Source: a virus
Reading direction: 5' to 3' (one strand)
DNA: 64,000 bases
Virus record (IMG/VR): IMGVR_UViG_3300027708_000035
Coordinates: 1 to 64,000 of that record
Part shown: positions 32,430 to 42,800 of the stretch, piece after piece
How the letters are laid out: every line of letters starts with the position of its first letter
Position numbering within the stretch: the stretch's first letter is position 1
Notes under the pieces: model-generated
Database searches by the model: none
What the model was told of the DNA's origin: nothing
What the model saw: the letters and a program-made list of their open reading frames with translations, nothing else
Made by a program: the position numbers and the translations under genes

Positions 32430-32807
32430 TTAATCCTGTATTGTAGAATTTAAAAGCAGTTGATCACTATCATTCAAAATATTTATAGGGTGCTCGATGC
32501 CAGCCGGTATTTGATTGTGTGCAAAAATATCTTCTTGGCGTTCACCGCGAATTGGATGAATACAGTAGGCCACTGTGCCAGGCTCTAAAGCAGTAATTTC
32601 GTGAAGTTTATCTTTTGAAATAAAAATAATATGTGGTGCTTTAAAAACTGTATCAACACCCTCCACGGTTACACGCACACTGCCATATGCCACTAGGGTG
32701 GGATGATCAAATTTGTGCGAGTGACCCTGCATGGTATCACCTGTATCTTCAAAATGCATTTGTTTGACCCATAAATTACTTACTAATATAATATCTTCGT
32801 TTAGCAT
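32430..32807 (-). CDS. Cupin-fold protein
   Basis: A 125-residue single-domain cupin. GHSHKFDHPTLVAYGSVRV (28-46) supplies the metal-binding His residues, and PHIIFISKDKLHEITAL the second cupin motif. The start is ATG 32805-32807, inside the end of the upstream oxygenase gene (32-base overlap); the longer frame starts five residues earlier. Cupins range from sugar isomerases to dioxygenases. Beside a 2OG oxygenase and fibre genes, a role in sugar or virion modification is possible but not shown. Confidence 0.75.
   Translation of the reverse strand: MLNEDIILVSNLWVKQMHFEDTGDTMQGHSHKFDHPTLVAYGSVRVTVEGVDTVFKAPHIIFISKDKLHEITALEPGTVAYCIHPIRGERQEDIFAHNQIPAGIEHPINILNDSDQLLLNSTIQD
32480..32487 (-). 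promoter_or_regulatory. Consensus late promoter TATAAATA inside the cupin gene
   Basis: A perfect TATAAATA on the minus strand lies 53 bases before the start of the glycine-rich gene, within the cupin coding sequence. It matches the T4 late consensus exactly. Confidence 0.6.
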
Positions 32808-33588
32808 TATTTTCCCAATCACTTTCGTTTATTTGAAACCCAAACATCCACAATGTACGTGGGCGACTACCACTAACCATACTAACTTTATGCAGATGTT
32901 TACTTGCCAAATAACAATGTAAATCTCCACATTGTACATCATAAAATTTGTCGGCTACTGTTAATTCTGCACCCGATTCGGCAGCTTGTGATATAATATT
33001 ACAACGAAGTAATTCTAAGTCACCTTCTTTACCATCTACATGCTGATATACATCACCGCCCGGTAGTGTACTACTGACTACAATTCCTTCTCTACCGCCT
33101 CCATTCGTGCTGATAGGTAAATCAAATATATTTAATGCGGCACGAATTTGATCACGGATGGTATAGGCTAAGTCTGGATACTTATCAAATCTATGCCCAT
33201 ACATTCTAGTAGTTAATCTAGATTGATAAACAACTTGATTGTTTGTGATACCAAAATCAAGCCATTTTAAATCAACAGCTTTTTTAGTCCATCGATTTAA
33301 TATATCACATTCGTCTGGTGTAATAAAATTAGGTATAATGGTTACCTTATCACGCATATTAGACCATGTGTTTGCTATAAAGGTTAGTGGTTCAGCATCC
33401 ATACTTGTTGCACCCCAAGCAGATGGTGGTCTAGGAGCATTTGTGTCTGGTGAGATATATATATCACCGGGTGCATACTTTATATCGCTGCTATGTTCAA
33501 ACCAAAAATCACTGCTAGTATCACTTGTATAAGGTTCTAGTGCCGTGGTATTTATCATGCCATTTATTACTCTTGAATATACAATCAT
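32776..33588 (-). CDS. 2-oxoglutarate/Fe(II)-dependent oxygenase
   Basis: A 270-residue protein. The C-terminal double-stranded beta-helix domain shows the iron triad H183-x-D185 (VYQHVDG) and H233 (HLHKVS), and the 2OG-binding Arg in SRPRTLWMFGF (242-244). An N-terminal region of about 85 residues precedes PNFITPDECDILNRW, the usual start of prolyl-4-hydroxylase-like folds. Such oxygenases are common in the fibre regions of cyanophages. The substrate is unknown; hydroxylation of a virion protein is a reasonable guess. AGGAAG precedes the ATG, which overlaps the upstream fibre stop. Confidence 0.88.
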   Translation of the reverse strand: MIVYSRVINGMINTTALEPYTSDTSSDFWFEHSSDIKYAPGDIYISPDTNAPRPPSAWGATSMDAEPLTFIANTWSNMRDKVTIIPNFITPDECDILNRWTKKAVDLKWLDFGITNNQVVYQSRLTTRMYGHRFDKYPDLAYTIRDQIRAALNIFDLPISTNGGGREGIVVSSTLPGGDVYQHVDGKEGDLELLRCNIISQAAESGAELTVADKFYDVQCGDLHCYLASKHLHKVSMVSGSRPRTLWMFGFQINESDWENNAKRRYYISK

Positions 33589-36500
33589 TTAAACTTCCTG
33601 ACCAACTGCAACGACATCCCAGCGGCTGCTAGAAGCATTGTATACACATCCAACGTAAACAAGTTTTGAAGCAACAGTGTTAGTAGGTAGCGTCACTCCA
33701 ATTATTCTAAAAGAGTTTGTAGTACCTGTTGTCCATGTTAATGTTTGTGATGTTCCGTTGTCTAATACTCTTATCATTAATTTTTGACCGTCGTTGGGGT
33801 TAGTAGTAGATGTGGTACTAAAAGTAGTAGCAGTCGATAATGATGTGATATTATATTGGTCTGTAATATTTACATTGATGACAGCAGCAGCAATACTAGA
33901 AGTGGTATACACAAAAGGTACATATTGGCTAATTCTAACAGTCCCCGATACAGTTGGTCCAGACATATCTAACCAATAAGTGCTAGTTCCGTCACTTGTA
34001 AATCGATAAACATCATCGGTTGATGTATTATACCAAATGTCTCCCACTACGGGCGCTGGACTGGTTGGTGCTGTAGGGCTAGATGTACTTCTAATGCCGC
34101 CGCCAATAACCGTACCGCCCACATTTAAATTACCGCCAATGCCAACACCTCCTGTTACTACTAACGCACCAGTCGTAGTTGAAGTTGAACTTGCAGTATT
34201 TGTAATGCTAATTGCATTAGTGGTTGTAGAACCTCTACCAGTAACTGACTGTAATGTACCAGTATTCCAAATTGTAACAGCACCAGTACTTGTATTAACC
34301 GCAGTATCAGTACCAGCAGTTATTGTTGTTTGACTAGCGTACTGATTTATTGTAGCAGTTGTTATTATTAGTGAGCCATTAATATACGACGATGTTCCTA
34401 CATACAATGCGCCGCCAATGCCAACACCTCCTGTTACTACTAACGCACCTGTACTAGTTGACGTACTTGTAACAATACTGGCCAACGTTAGTGTATTATT
34501 GTATGTAGGAGCATTTGTTCCATTGCTGACTAGTACATTGCCAGCAGTACCTGGTCCGTAGAAACTTGTTACACCCGGTGCTGTTTGATAAGGAACTTGT
34601 CCGGCAGTACCACCAGTTAAATTGGTAGCAGTGGTAATATTACCTGCTATAGTTGCATACAATGTTCCGCCAACATATAAATTGCCGCCAATACCAACAC
34701 CGCCATAAACTTGTAGTGCGCCGGTAGCAGTCGAAGTAGCACTGGTCGAATTTGTAATACTGATTGCATTAGACGAAGAAGAACCTCTACTTGTTATTGT
34801 TTGTAATGTGCTCGTATTCCAAACAGTTACAGTTCCTGTACTCGAGCTTACTGATGTATCAGTGCCAGCCGTTAATGTTTGAACACCTAAGTTGGTCAAC
34901 GTCACACTTCCAGTACTTGAGCTAACAGATAGGTATGTAGTACCAGTTAAGTTCGTTACACCTAAGTTGGTCAACGTCACACTTCCAGTACTTGAGCTAA
35001 CAGATAGGTATGTAGTACCAGTTAAGTTCGTTACACCTAAGTTGGTCACTGTAAAGACTGCGGTTACCCCAGTTGAAGAATTAGTTACACTGATATAAGT
35101 AGAACCGTAACCAGTTACAGATGTTAATACTCTGTTACCGGAATCATATAAAGATCCTGCATACAATGCTCCGCCGACGCCTGCACCCCCTGTTACAGTG
35201 AACGCACCAGTGGTTGTCGATGTTGAACTAGTAGTATTCGTAATACTGATTGCTTTATTAGTTGTTGCACCACGAGCAGTCACACTCTGTAATGTGCCAG
35301 TATTCCAAATTGTTACCGCACCTGTTGAGCTACTAATTGCAGTATCAGTGCCCGCAATAATACTACTAACACCGGCTGTTACATAGCTATTGACATTACT
35401 GGTAGTAAGTACTAGGCTTCCGCCACTGTACATATTTGTAGCATTGATTGTTCCGCCAACACCTACACCTCCTGCTACAATTAATGCGCCTGTTGTTGTA
35501 CTATTAGATACCGTGGTGTTTGTTAATATTATTCCACCAGTTTTAAATATACCATAATTACCGGCTGAAAATACAGTGCTTGTTCCGGTGCTTTCCACGC
35601 CAGTTGAAAACCATTCTAAATATTTTGAATTGTTAGATAAAATTAGTGCAGCATTTTGGTCGCCGTTGTTATAGTAATGGATTTTAAAACCAATATCCGT
35701 GCCGTCGTCAACTAACCATGTACTAGATGATATCCCCGGACTATGTAGTTCAATAATGTTATCAGTGTAAACAGTGTTGGTGCTGTATACATAGGTAGTA
35801 GCACCACTAAATGTAACATTATTTTGAAATATCGCTGGTCCTGTAACCAATAATGATTTTGCAATGCCGACTCCGCCTGCAACATATAAAGCATTAGATA
35901 TAAGGGTAGACGTATTTGATGCTGTACTTGATATAGTAATTGTGCCACCAACATTGATATTGCCGCTAATGCCGGCTCCACCTTTTAATATAAAAGCACC
36001 AGTTCCAGTAGAAGTTGATGTAGTATTAGGTGCGTTAATGGTTGCAACAATAGACTGTGAACCTATACCGCCTGCAAAAAATCGAACAACACTGCCTGTA
36101 GAACTTGCACCAATAACTAAATTGCCTTGTCCTGGATTAGTTGTATTTCCCTGCACATATAAATATCCATCATTGGGGCCAACTGCTGTTCCAATACTGC
36201 CATCTTGTGAGCCGTCCCATGTACCACTGGCAATAGCCATGTCAATAAAATTAGCAAAGTTTTCGCCATCTGCACTAGTCAGTACCCAATCAGTGCTGGC
36301 CTTAGGGCTGTTGTTGATATTTTGAAAATTACTCTGTGCATAGTCAGCAATATTAGCAGTTAGTTGTAATACTGTGCTTGGTAGTACTGTAAAACCCACA
36401 GGAATACCTGCATACAATGCACCAAATCCGTTAGTATCACCAAAAAATTGCGCACTGGTGCCGTACACCTGTGTGATAGTAGCAGTAACACCTGCAATAC

Positions 36501-37407
36501 TTCCGCCAACTGTTAAGTCTTTGGTAATCCATGCGCCGCCGTTTACATATAATGCATTATTAGTATTGGTTAATGTGCTAGAGGCAGTGTTTGTAATACT
36601 AATTAATCTATCTGTAGTATTGCCTCTACTAGTTATAGTTTGTAAAGTACTGGTATTCCAAATAGTAATTGCACCGGTACTGGTATTGATTGCAGTATCT
36701 GTCCCAGCAGTAATCGATGTTACACCAAATTGTGACAATGTGGCAGTGGTAATAATTTGTGCATCGGCTACATAACTAGTTAACCCGGCCCATAATGCTC
36801 CGCCAATTCCTGCACCACCAGTAATTTGTAAAGCGCCAGTATTAGTTGACGTAGAACTTGTAGTGTTTAATATTGATATTGCAACAGTTGTGGATGAGCC
36901 TTGTAATGTAACTGCTTGTAGCGTGCTGGCAATAATGTTTGCAGTAGTTAATACTTGATATCCGTTTACAAATGCTTGGCCGCCTACCCACAAATCTTTT
37001 TGTATCCCAACTCCGCCTGTTACCTGTAATGCACCAGTAGTAGAAGACGTTGAATTTGTACCATTGGCTATTGTTGCATTATTAAGTTGACTTAATCCGC
37101 CTACTGCCAGCCTAGTGACAACATCTAATTGTGTAGCTGTAACAACACCTGCACTTACAACGGTTAAATTAGAAGTACCAGTAATATTTAAGTAAGGTAT
37201 TGTGCCTTTAACTTCTAAATTACTAAATGCTGTAACATCTCCGTATAGTTGAGATGTAGTACCTACTATAAGATTTTTTGCAACAGCCGCTCCGCCTGCT
37301 ACCTGTAGAGTAGATGTATTACCGGTTGAGCTTGTTACTGTAGAGGTGCCTTGGACATTTAAACCAGATGTTACAACAAAGTCTTGTGTCGGAGATGAAA
37401 ATGCCAT
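33589..37407 (-). CDS. Very long repetitive tail fibre protein
   Basis: A 1272-residue fibre. It consists of about ten cycles of a shaft repeat: TSSTST-x-TGAL-x-V-x-GG-x-G-x-GG-x-L-x-V-GGT, a short loop, and 'TAGTDTA-[IV]-x-[ST]STGA-[IV]-T-[IV]-WNT-x-TLQ'. A 75-base tandem duplication lies inside it (34883-35048). The C-terminus has a GDIWYNTSTDDVYRF / STYWLDMSG module, then a beta-rich tip domain ending in SSRWDVVAVGQEV. It shares a block of about 120 residues with the S74 fibre. It probably forms the shaft of a long fibre. Confidence 0.8.
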   Translation of the reverse strand: MAFSSPTQDFVVTSGLNVQGTSTVTSSTGNTSTLQVAGGAAVAKNLIVGTTSQLYGDVTAFSNLEVKGTIPYLNITGTSNLTVVSAGVVTATQLDVVTRLAVGGLSQLNNATIANGTNSTSSTTGALQVTGGVGIQKDLWVGGQAFVNGYQVLTTANIIASTLQAVTLQGSSTTVAISILNTTSSTSTNTGALQITGGAGIGGALWAGLTSYVADAQIITTATLSQFGVTSITAGTDTAINTSTGAITIWNTSTLQTITSRGNTTDRLISITNTASSTLTNTNNALYVNGGAWITKDLTVGGSIAGVTATITQVYGTSAQFFGDTNGFGALYAGIPVGFTVLPSTVLQLTANIADYAQSNFQNINNSPKASTDWVLTSADGENFANFIDMAIASGTWDGSQDGSIGTAVGPNDGYLYVQGNTTNPGQGNLVIGASSTGSVVRFFAGGIGSQSIVATINAPNTTSTSTGTGAFILKGGAGISGNINVGGTITISSTASNTSTLISNALYVAGGVGIAKSLLVTGPAIFQNNVTFSGATTYVYSTNTVYTDNIIELHSPGISSSTWLVDDGTDIGFKIHYYNNGDQNAALILSNNSKYLEWFSTGVESTGTSTVFSAGNYGIFKTGGIILTNTTVSNSTTTGALIVAGGVGVGGTINATNMYSGGSLVLTTSNVNSYVTAGVSSIIAGTDTAISSSTGAVTIWNTGTLQSVTARGATTNKAISITNTTSSTSTTTGAFTVTGGAGVGGALYAGSLYDSGNRVLTSVTGYGSTYISVTNSSTGVTAVFTVTNLGVTNLTGTTYLSVSSSTGSVTLTNLGVTNLTGTTYLSVSSSTGSVTLTNLGVQTLTAGTDTSVSSSTGTVTVWNTSTLQTITSRGSSSSNAISITNSTSATSTATGALQVYGGVGIGGNLYVGGTLYATIAGNITTATNLTGGTAGQVPYQTAPGVTSFYGPGTAGNVLVSNGTNAPTYNNTLTLASIVTSTSTSTGALVVTGGVGIGGALYVGTSSYINGSLIITTATINQYASQTTITAGTDTAVNTSTGAVTIWNTGTLQSVTGRGSTTTNAISITNTASSTSTTTGALVVTGGVGIGGNLNVGGTVIGGGIRSTSSPTAPTSPAPVVGDIWYNTSTDDVYRFTSDGTSTYWLDMSGPTVSGTVRISQYVPFVYTTSSIAAAVINVNITDQYNITSLSTATTFSTTSTTNPNDGQKLMIRVLDNGTSQTLTWTTGTTNSFRIIGVTLPTNTVASKLVYVGCVYNASSSRWDVVAVGQEV
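34883..35048 (-). repeat. 75-base tandem duplication in the long fibre gene
   Basis: Two identical 75-base units (34883-34957 and 34958-35032) are followed by 16 bases of a third. In frame they encode a 25-residue shaft unit (LGVTNLTGTTYLSVSSSTG...). The lack of any difference between copies points to a recent slippage or unequal recombination event. Confidence 0.9.
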
Positions 37408-37422
37408 AGTAGTGATCTTCCT

Positions 37423-38304
37423 TTACGATGCCATACCGGTTCTAAGAACTTTAATTGTTTTATTTGTTGCCAATGTAGGATTAAAATATAATCTAACTGT
37501 GCTATCTATTAAACTCAAATCTGCCTGGAAGGTTCCTAAACTAGCTCCTCCGCTTATACCGCCAGTAACTACTAAACCATATTCAGTTGCGTATACCGCA
37601 CCAGTGTTATCTGCTACTAATATCAATTCAACCGATTGAAACGTAGCTGTATTTAATGTATGGTCTCCTCCACCGCCTGATGCAATTTGAACAAAATATT
37701 TTGCCGATCTAAAATCTGCCAACAAATAACTGTCTATAACTGTACTAGCAGTTGTATTTACCCGTACTAAACTAGAATCAAATACCGAGTCTTGTATTCT
37801 TAGGCTTTCACAATTTATTCGTTTACCTACACCAATGCCGCCTGCTACTACCAATGCGCCTGTATTGGTTGATACTGATTCAGTGGCATTAGAAAATACC
37901 ATTAAGTTAGTAGTAGTGTGTCCCCTACCTGTGACTGTTTGTAATGTGCTAGTGTTATCAAATCTTAGATATGATGTAGAACTAGTACCCGTGCTTGTAA
38001 CAGTAATATCAGTACCGCCAAATACTTGTCCGCCGAGGCTAGATGTAGTAAGGACTGGAATACTATTTGAATAGATAGTTCCACCAATCCATAGATCTCC
38101 GCCCATTCCTATACCGCCCGCCACTACTAATGCTCCTGTAGTGGTGCTAGTTGCATTTGTTGTACTGGTAATAACAACCATGCCTGATGCAAGATTATTT
38201 TGACTCTGGACTAGCCAAGCTGATCCGTTCCATTGATATGTTTTTGACCCTAGAGTCCATGTATCGCCGGAGTTAGGATTTGCTGGAAAATTTAATGATG
38301 CCAT
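37423..38304 (-). CDS. Repetitive tail fibre protein, 293 aa
   Basis: It opens with a W-rich module (GDTWTLGSKTYQWNGSAWLV) and continues with two shaft repeats (TSTTTGALVVAGGIGMGGDL, ESVSTNTGALVVAGGIGVGK) and a compact C-terminal beta domain (FVQIASGGGGDHTLNTATFQ, IKVLRTG). The tip domain also occurs in other aquatic phages as a fibre end as far as I recall. It is part of a co-directional fibre array with gaps of 15-20 bases. Function as fibre segment or alternative tip. Confidence 0.7.
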   Translation of the reverse strand: MASLNFPANPNSGDTWTLGSKTYQWNGSAWLVQSQNNLASGMVVITSTTNATSTTTGALVVAGGIGMGGDLWIGGTIYSNSIPVLTTSSLGGQVFGGTDITVTSTGTSSTSYLRFDNTSTLQTVTGRGHTTTNLMVFSNATESVSTNTGALVVAGGIGVGKRINCESLRIQDSVFDSSLVRVNTTASTVIDSYLLADFRSAKYFVQIASGGGGDHTLNTATFQSVELILVADNTGAVYATEYGLVVTGGISGGASLGTFQADLSLIDSTVRLYFNPTLATNKTIKVLRTGMAS

Positions 38305-38323
38305 GTTTTTTTACTCTTTATAA

Positions 38324-39460
38324 TTATACCGCACCTACCTGAATCCAGAAAGTGCTAGTACCATCTTTTATATACTGTAGGTACGCTGGAATAGTAGGAT
38401 CAATCCATATGTCTCCAATCCTCGATACCGGGGGTTTAGTCGACGTAGTGAAAACTTGTGGGGTGTACAACAGATAATCTTCTTGTGGGTTGCCAGTCTC
38501 ACCACTATATACTTTTCCTGCAATACCAACTCCGCCAGAGACAATCAATGCACCTGAATTAGTGCTCGTTGAGTCAGTTCCTAATCCTACTGAAGTATCA
38601 GCAGCAATATAGGCATACCCTCTACCGTCGTAGTAGAATACTGATCCAATATTAACCTGATTGTCTAATCCATCAACAATATTGTCTCCGCCGATGCTAA
38701 TAATACCAGATCCGCTATTGATAGATGTTAATGAGAGCTGACCTAAAATAATGTTGTACGATCCAGTATTCCATGTATTTGCTGTTTCATGGCCCATAAA
38801 AATATTGTATTGGCCTGCTATTAAACTCTTTCCAGCTCCAACACCAATACCAATATTGCTGTCATTAATTGTAGAAGTTGTACCTACTAATCGTAATGCT
38901 CCGTCACCAATACCAATGTTGTTAGATATATTTGTGCCGCTTTGTAGTACAAACCGTCCAATACCAATGTTTCTATAAGAACTAGAAATGCCTTCTAATG
39001 TGTTATAACCAATTGCAATAGTTTCTTGGCCGTTTTCAAAAGTGTCCACTTGAGGGGATGCAGTTCCCCTAATGATGATGTTATTAAGACCTTCAAACCC
39101 TTTACCAATGGTAATACCGTTGACTGTAATATCTTTCTGAATATTCATTGTGCCGCCGACACCAATATCTCCCTGAACTACCAATAAGCCGGTATTGGTT
39201 CCAGTAGATGTTATATTAGTACCGGTAGCAAGGATAATTATTGTGCCAGAAGTTGCTAAGTTACTCCACATAGCAGCATTGTTAAATTCAATATTACCTA
39301 AACTTGACCTATAACTAGTTCTTAATAAACTATCAGTAATTAGTGTGTAGCCTGTAGAAGTCGTAAGAGTAGGCGGTAGCTGAGGTTGCGCATTAGCTAA
39401 TTTAATGAAGTCTCCACTTCCCCCACTACGTAGTAATGATCCGCTTAGTAGATTAAGCAT
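38324..39460 (-). CDS. Fibre protein with beta-roll (YadA-head-like) repeats
   Basis: A 378-residue protein. The middle (about 150-290) has repeats of the N-I-x-I-G-x-G/A-L type: ETIAIGYNTLEGISSSY, NIGIGRFVLQSG, NIGIGDGALRLV, NIGIGVGAGKSL. These form left-handed beta-rolls in trimeric adhesins and phage fibres. The end has a shaft repeat (STNSGALIVSGGVGIAG) and a final module GDIWIDPTIPAYLQYIKDG ending in FWIQVGAV. The start overlaps the upstream gene by eight bases. Likely trimeric fibre part. Confidence 0.72.
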   Translation of the reverse strand: MLNLLSGSLLRSGGSGDFIKLANAQPQLPPTLTTSTGYTLITDSLLRTSYRSSLGNIEFNNAAMWSNLATSGTIIILATGTNITSTGTNTGLLVVQGDIGVGGTMNIQKDITVNGITIGKGFEGLNNIIIRGTASPQVDTFENGQETIAIGYNTLEGISSSYRNIGIGRFVLQSGTNISNNIGIGDGALRLVGTTSTINDSNIGIGVGAGKSLIAGQYNIFMGHETANTWNTGSYNIILGQLSLTSINSGSGIISIGGDNIVDGLDNQVNIGSVFYYDGRGYAYIAADTSVGLGTDSTSTNSGALIVSGGVGIAGKVYSGETGNPQEDYLLYTPQVFTTSTKPPVSRIGDIWIDPTIPAYLQYIKDGTSTFWIQVGAV

Positions 39461-39848
39461 TTGCAGTCTCTAAAATACTTAAAGTTAATTGACAAGTTCC
39501 AGTAGTCGAAGCATATGCTTGAACACTATCTAAACTTTCAACAATTAATTTTCCAGATAATGCACTACCTGCATCCCCTGCGGGAATAGTAAAGTCTTTT
39601 ACGAGATAGCTGGGTGTTTCTGCATCTTGAAATCCGTTGCCTTGAGCATCTCGTAGTACTGGACGTTTTCTATAATGAATAAAACTTACAGTTTGTGTTT
39701 GAGTACTTATGTTAGCAATCTGTGCCATAAGTACAATTGATGTTACCCCAATTGGTGCAACATATGCGGTTACAGTTGCTGTAGTTAATGAATAACCTGG
39801 CAACAGTTTAGTCTTTGTTTTAAATGTGTTTAATGGAATTAACGCCAT
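39453..39848 (-). CDS. Conserved virion protein, 131 aa
   Basis: A beta-rich protein with conserved-looking SFIHYRKRPVLRDAQGNG and ETPSYLVKDFTIPAGDAGS, then LSGKLIVESLDSVQAYAS. I recall this pattern from structural proteins of aquatic T4-like phages that sit beside the large repetitive virion protein. It has an AAGGAAA ribosome-binding site and lies 12 bases after the 2208-residue gene. A small fibre or baseplate adaptor is plausible. No known domain is named. Confidence 0.65.
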   Translation of the reverse strand: MALIPLNTFKTKTKLLPGYSLTTATVTAYVAPIGVTSIVLMAQIANISTQTQTVSFIHYRKRPVLRDAQGNGFQDAETPSYLVKDFTIPAGDAGSALSGKLIVESLDSVQAYASTTGTCQLTLSILETANA

Positions 39849-39860
39849 AATATTTCCTTT

Positions 39861-42800
39861 TTAACCTGCTTCAATAGCTAAGATGAACGGTGTCATATTA
39901 GCAAATAATGATTTAGTAAATGTTCTACCACTTAGAACACCTGTTGCTTGACTGATAACTAGTCCAGGACCAATACGGAAGTCACCGTTTTGGTCAGTAC
40001 TTGTAAAGAATACCTTACCACTATCTAACTGTACAGTTTCTTTAGTTTGTACAGGATCAGCACGGCCTACTTGTGGTAATGCTCCGTAGTTAGTTCCTGC
40101 ACCAACATATTCAAATACATAACCAGATGCACTAATGTAACTACGTTGATAAAAATTAACACTAGCACCGTCAGGTAGTAAGTCTGTTCTAGTAATATTT
40201 TCACCTAATTGAATTATGTGGTGTGTCCCTTCTCTCTGCCAGTAACTTAATCCACTCATAACAGTATTATATCTTCCGCCAGTTTCAATATCGTATATCA
40301 AACGTTGTAATATCAACTTAACATCTCTCTGACATTTTGCTTTGTTATATGTTAATGTAAAGGTTGCCTGTACATAAGCATATATTTCTTCAGCAAAGAA
40401 TTCCATATTCTGTTCAATTAAGGAAATTGCTGAACCGGCGCCCTGCACTGCTGGCCCTGTTTTTGTCCTTAATGCTGGTTTAACAACTGATTCGGCCCCG
40501 GTAAGGTCATCTGATAACGGAGGGGATGCCAGCGTTGGATTAATAATTTGAATTAAGTTTTCAAATCTTTGATTGATAAATGTTTCGGCAAAACCACCAT
40601 CGGTTAATAATGGTTCAAACGATTGTTTTGCTACTACATAGGTAGTAGAAGTAGTAATAGCCTGATTCTTAATAGCTTGGATAACAATAGAATTTAATCT
40701 CTGTAATGAAGAAATATGTGCAGGACGCTGATCTCCTGTAATTACATCACGTATCACATTTGTTCCAACTGGCACAGGATTATCACCAATTTCGCTACTC
40801 AATACTGTATAGTATGCATTACCACAGAAATACAAATTAAAATAGTTAGAATTAACTGTTGATGTTGTATTTGTAGGATCGAATCCGCCACTAGTTAATG
40901 CTTTGTTTAATGTAACACTTTGATATCCTACATCGGTAACAATAGTATCCTTAGCAGCATATAATATGCCATTTGTACCAGTTTGGCTACCATTTTGATC
41001 TCTTATGTATAATGCATTACCTACAGCAATGCCAGTAGTATCAATACCAGTTAATGTAATAGTTCCCGTAGTTAAGATTCCCAAATTAGGAACAGCATTT
41101 AAGAATCCTGAAAATCCTTGTTCGTTTGCCTGAGGTACGACCAATCCTGTATAATCTACCATTGTATCGGGAGGTACAACTTCCATTACTAGAGAAATAT
41201 GTGGACGATCTGCTAGGTCAGGGATAAAGACTCTTGCACGAGCATTATTTGGCCAATATCCTGCCGGGTAATAATTGTTAAATTCTGGATCATCTGGGTA
41301 TGACTTGTTTACAGGATTATAAACAGTGCCGCTGAATTTGCGTTGTCCATAACCTTTAGCAACTAAACAAAGATCGCCAAAGTTGGCGTTACTGTTAACA
41401 ATAGATGCAATTCCGCCGTTGTCAACTTGCACTCCGGTAGAACAGAAAATTGTAAACACAGAAACTAATTGTGCATATCCATCATTAGTGATTCTAATGC
41501 CGCGGCCTCCTTGATTAACCTGCGTAAATGCATCATATACAAAACTGTTAATAGGACTACGTGAGCTGATAACTGCACCATCAACTAAACTACCGCCCAT
41601 GCCACCGATAGGATCAACCTTACGTCGATTCCATGTGGTTGCATCGCCTGTGTATTCTAAACTTAGTGCTTCTACTTCTGCATTTTGTTTAGGATAAACT
41701 AATGTATCACCAAAGTATAATGTTGCGTTGTTGCCAAAGCCGACTGTTGAAGTATCTAAACCTACAATGTATGTGCCAGTTGTCACTGTGGTAACTGACG
41801 TTACTCTAGGAGAAATTTTAACATCGGCTCCATTGATACCAACTAGAGCAAATAATCCTCCCCCCATATAACGGGGTGGAGCATACATTGGACCCTTCTG
41901 AATAATATCAGTAATAATTTTAAAATTGCGTTTTATTGCTTCTTGTGGCATATAGTCGCCACCGTATTCAAAGAATGGATTAATAACTTGTGTTATACTA
42001 GTTTGTGTTTGAGGAGTAACGGGTGTATTGGCAATGATTTGTAATGCTATATCTCTAGCATAATTTAACGCCATAGTAGTTGTGGTTTCTTGACCAGCTA
42101 CTTGGTTGTAACCAAAATTCCAATAAGCTAAACCAGCTTCTACTGATTTGTAATTTCCGCCTAATAAAATATCTTGGCTCACTGCATCGACAATAAGTCC
42201 CGTATCACGATAGCATAGTTCCTCATTATAATCAAAACTAGACCTATTATAGTTCCAATCGATAAAATGTATTACATCATCAACTATGAATTTCTTGTTG
42301 GCCTGTAGTAAATTAAAACCATTTATTACAGAAGTTACAGTACTTGCAGTTAAGGCAATACTGGTTAATCCACTTGATATGCTAGGACCATAAATTATGA
42401 TATCTGTAATAGTAGAGATAGATTGTTGAACATATCTTACTTCACTCAAAGTAGCAACATTAGGTAATATTACTTGTGAAGCAATAGTTCCAGTACTTGC
42501 TGCAACTAAGTTGCCAGTCATAATTCCATCAACAATATCTTTAATCCTATTAAAGGCAACAATTGTTTGTGTTTCCTGACCGTGTATAGTATTTGTAGAG
42601 CCAGACACTGAATAATAACTTAGGCCTGCTTGAATTGCTTGTCTATTACCGCCATGTTTTAAATCAAATGCAATCGAATCAGTAATTAACCCAACATCAC
42701 GAGCACAGGTAGATGTACTATATGCGGTAAAATTAGGATGAACTGCTGTGATATATGCAATTACTTCAGCTGCCATATATGCTTTGTTAGCTTCTAATAA

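Noticed and set aside
34883-35048. CRISPR-like repeat array
   Set aside because: The repeats are adjacent without unique spacers and stay in frame within a fibre gene, so it is a tandem duplication.
34037-36775. Several plus-strand frames opposite the long fibre gene
   Set aside because: They are Pro/Val-rich mirror images of the repeat shaft and recur with the repeat period, as expected for shadows.
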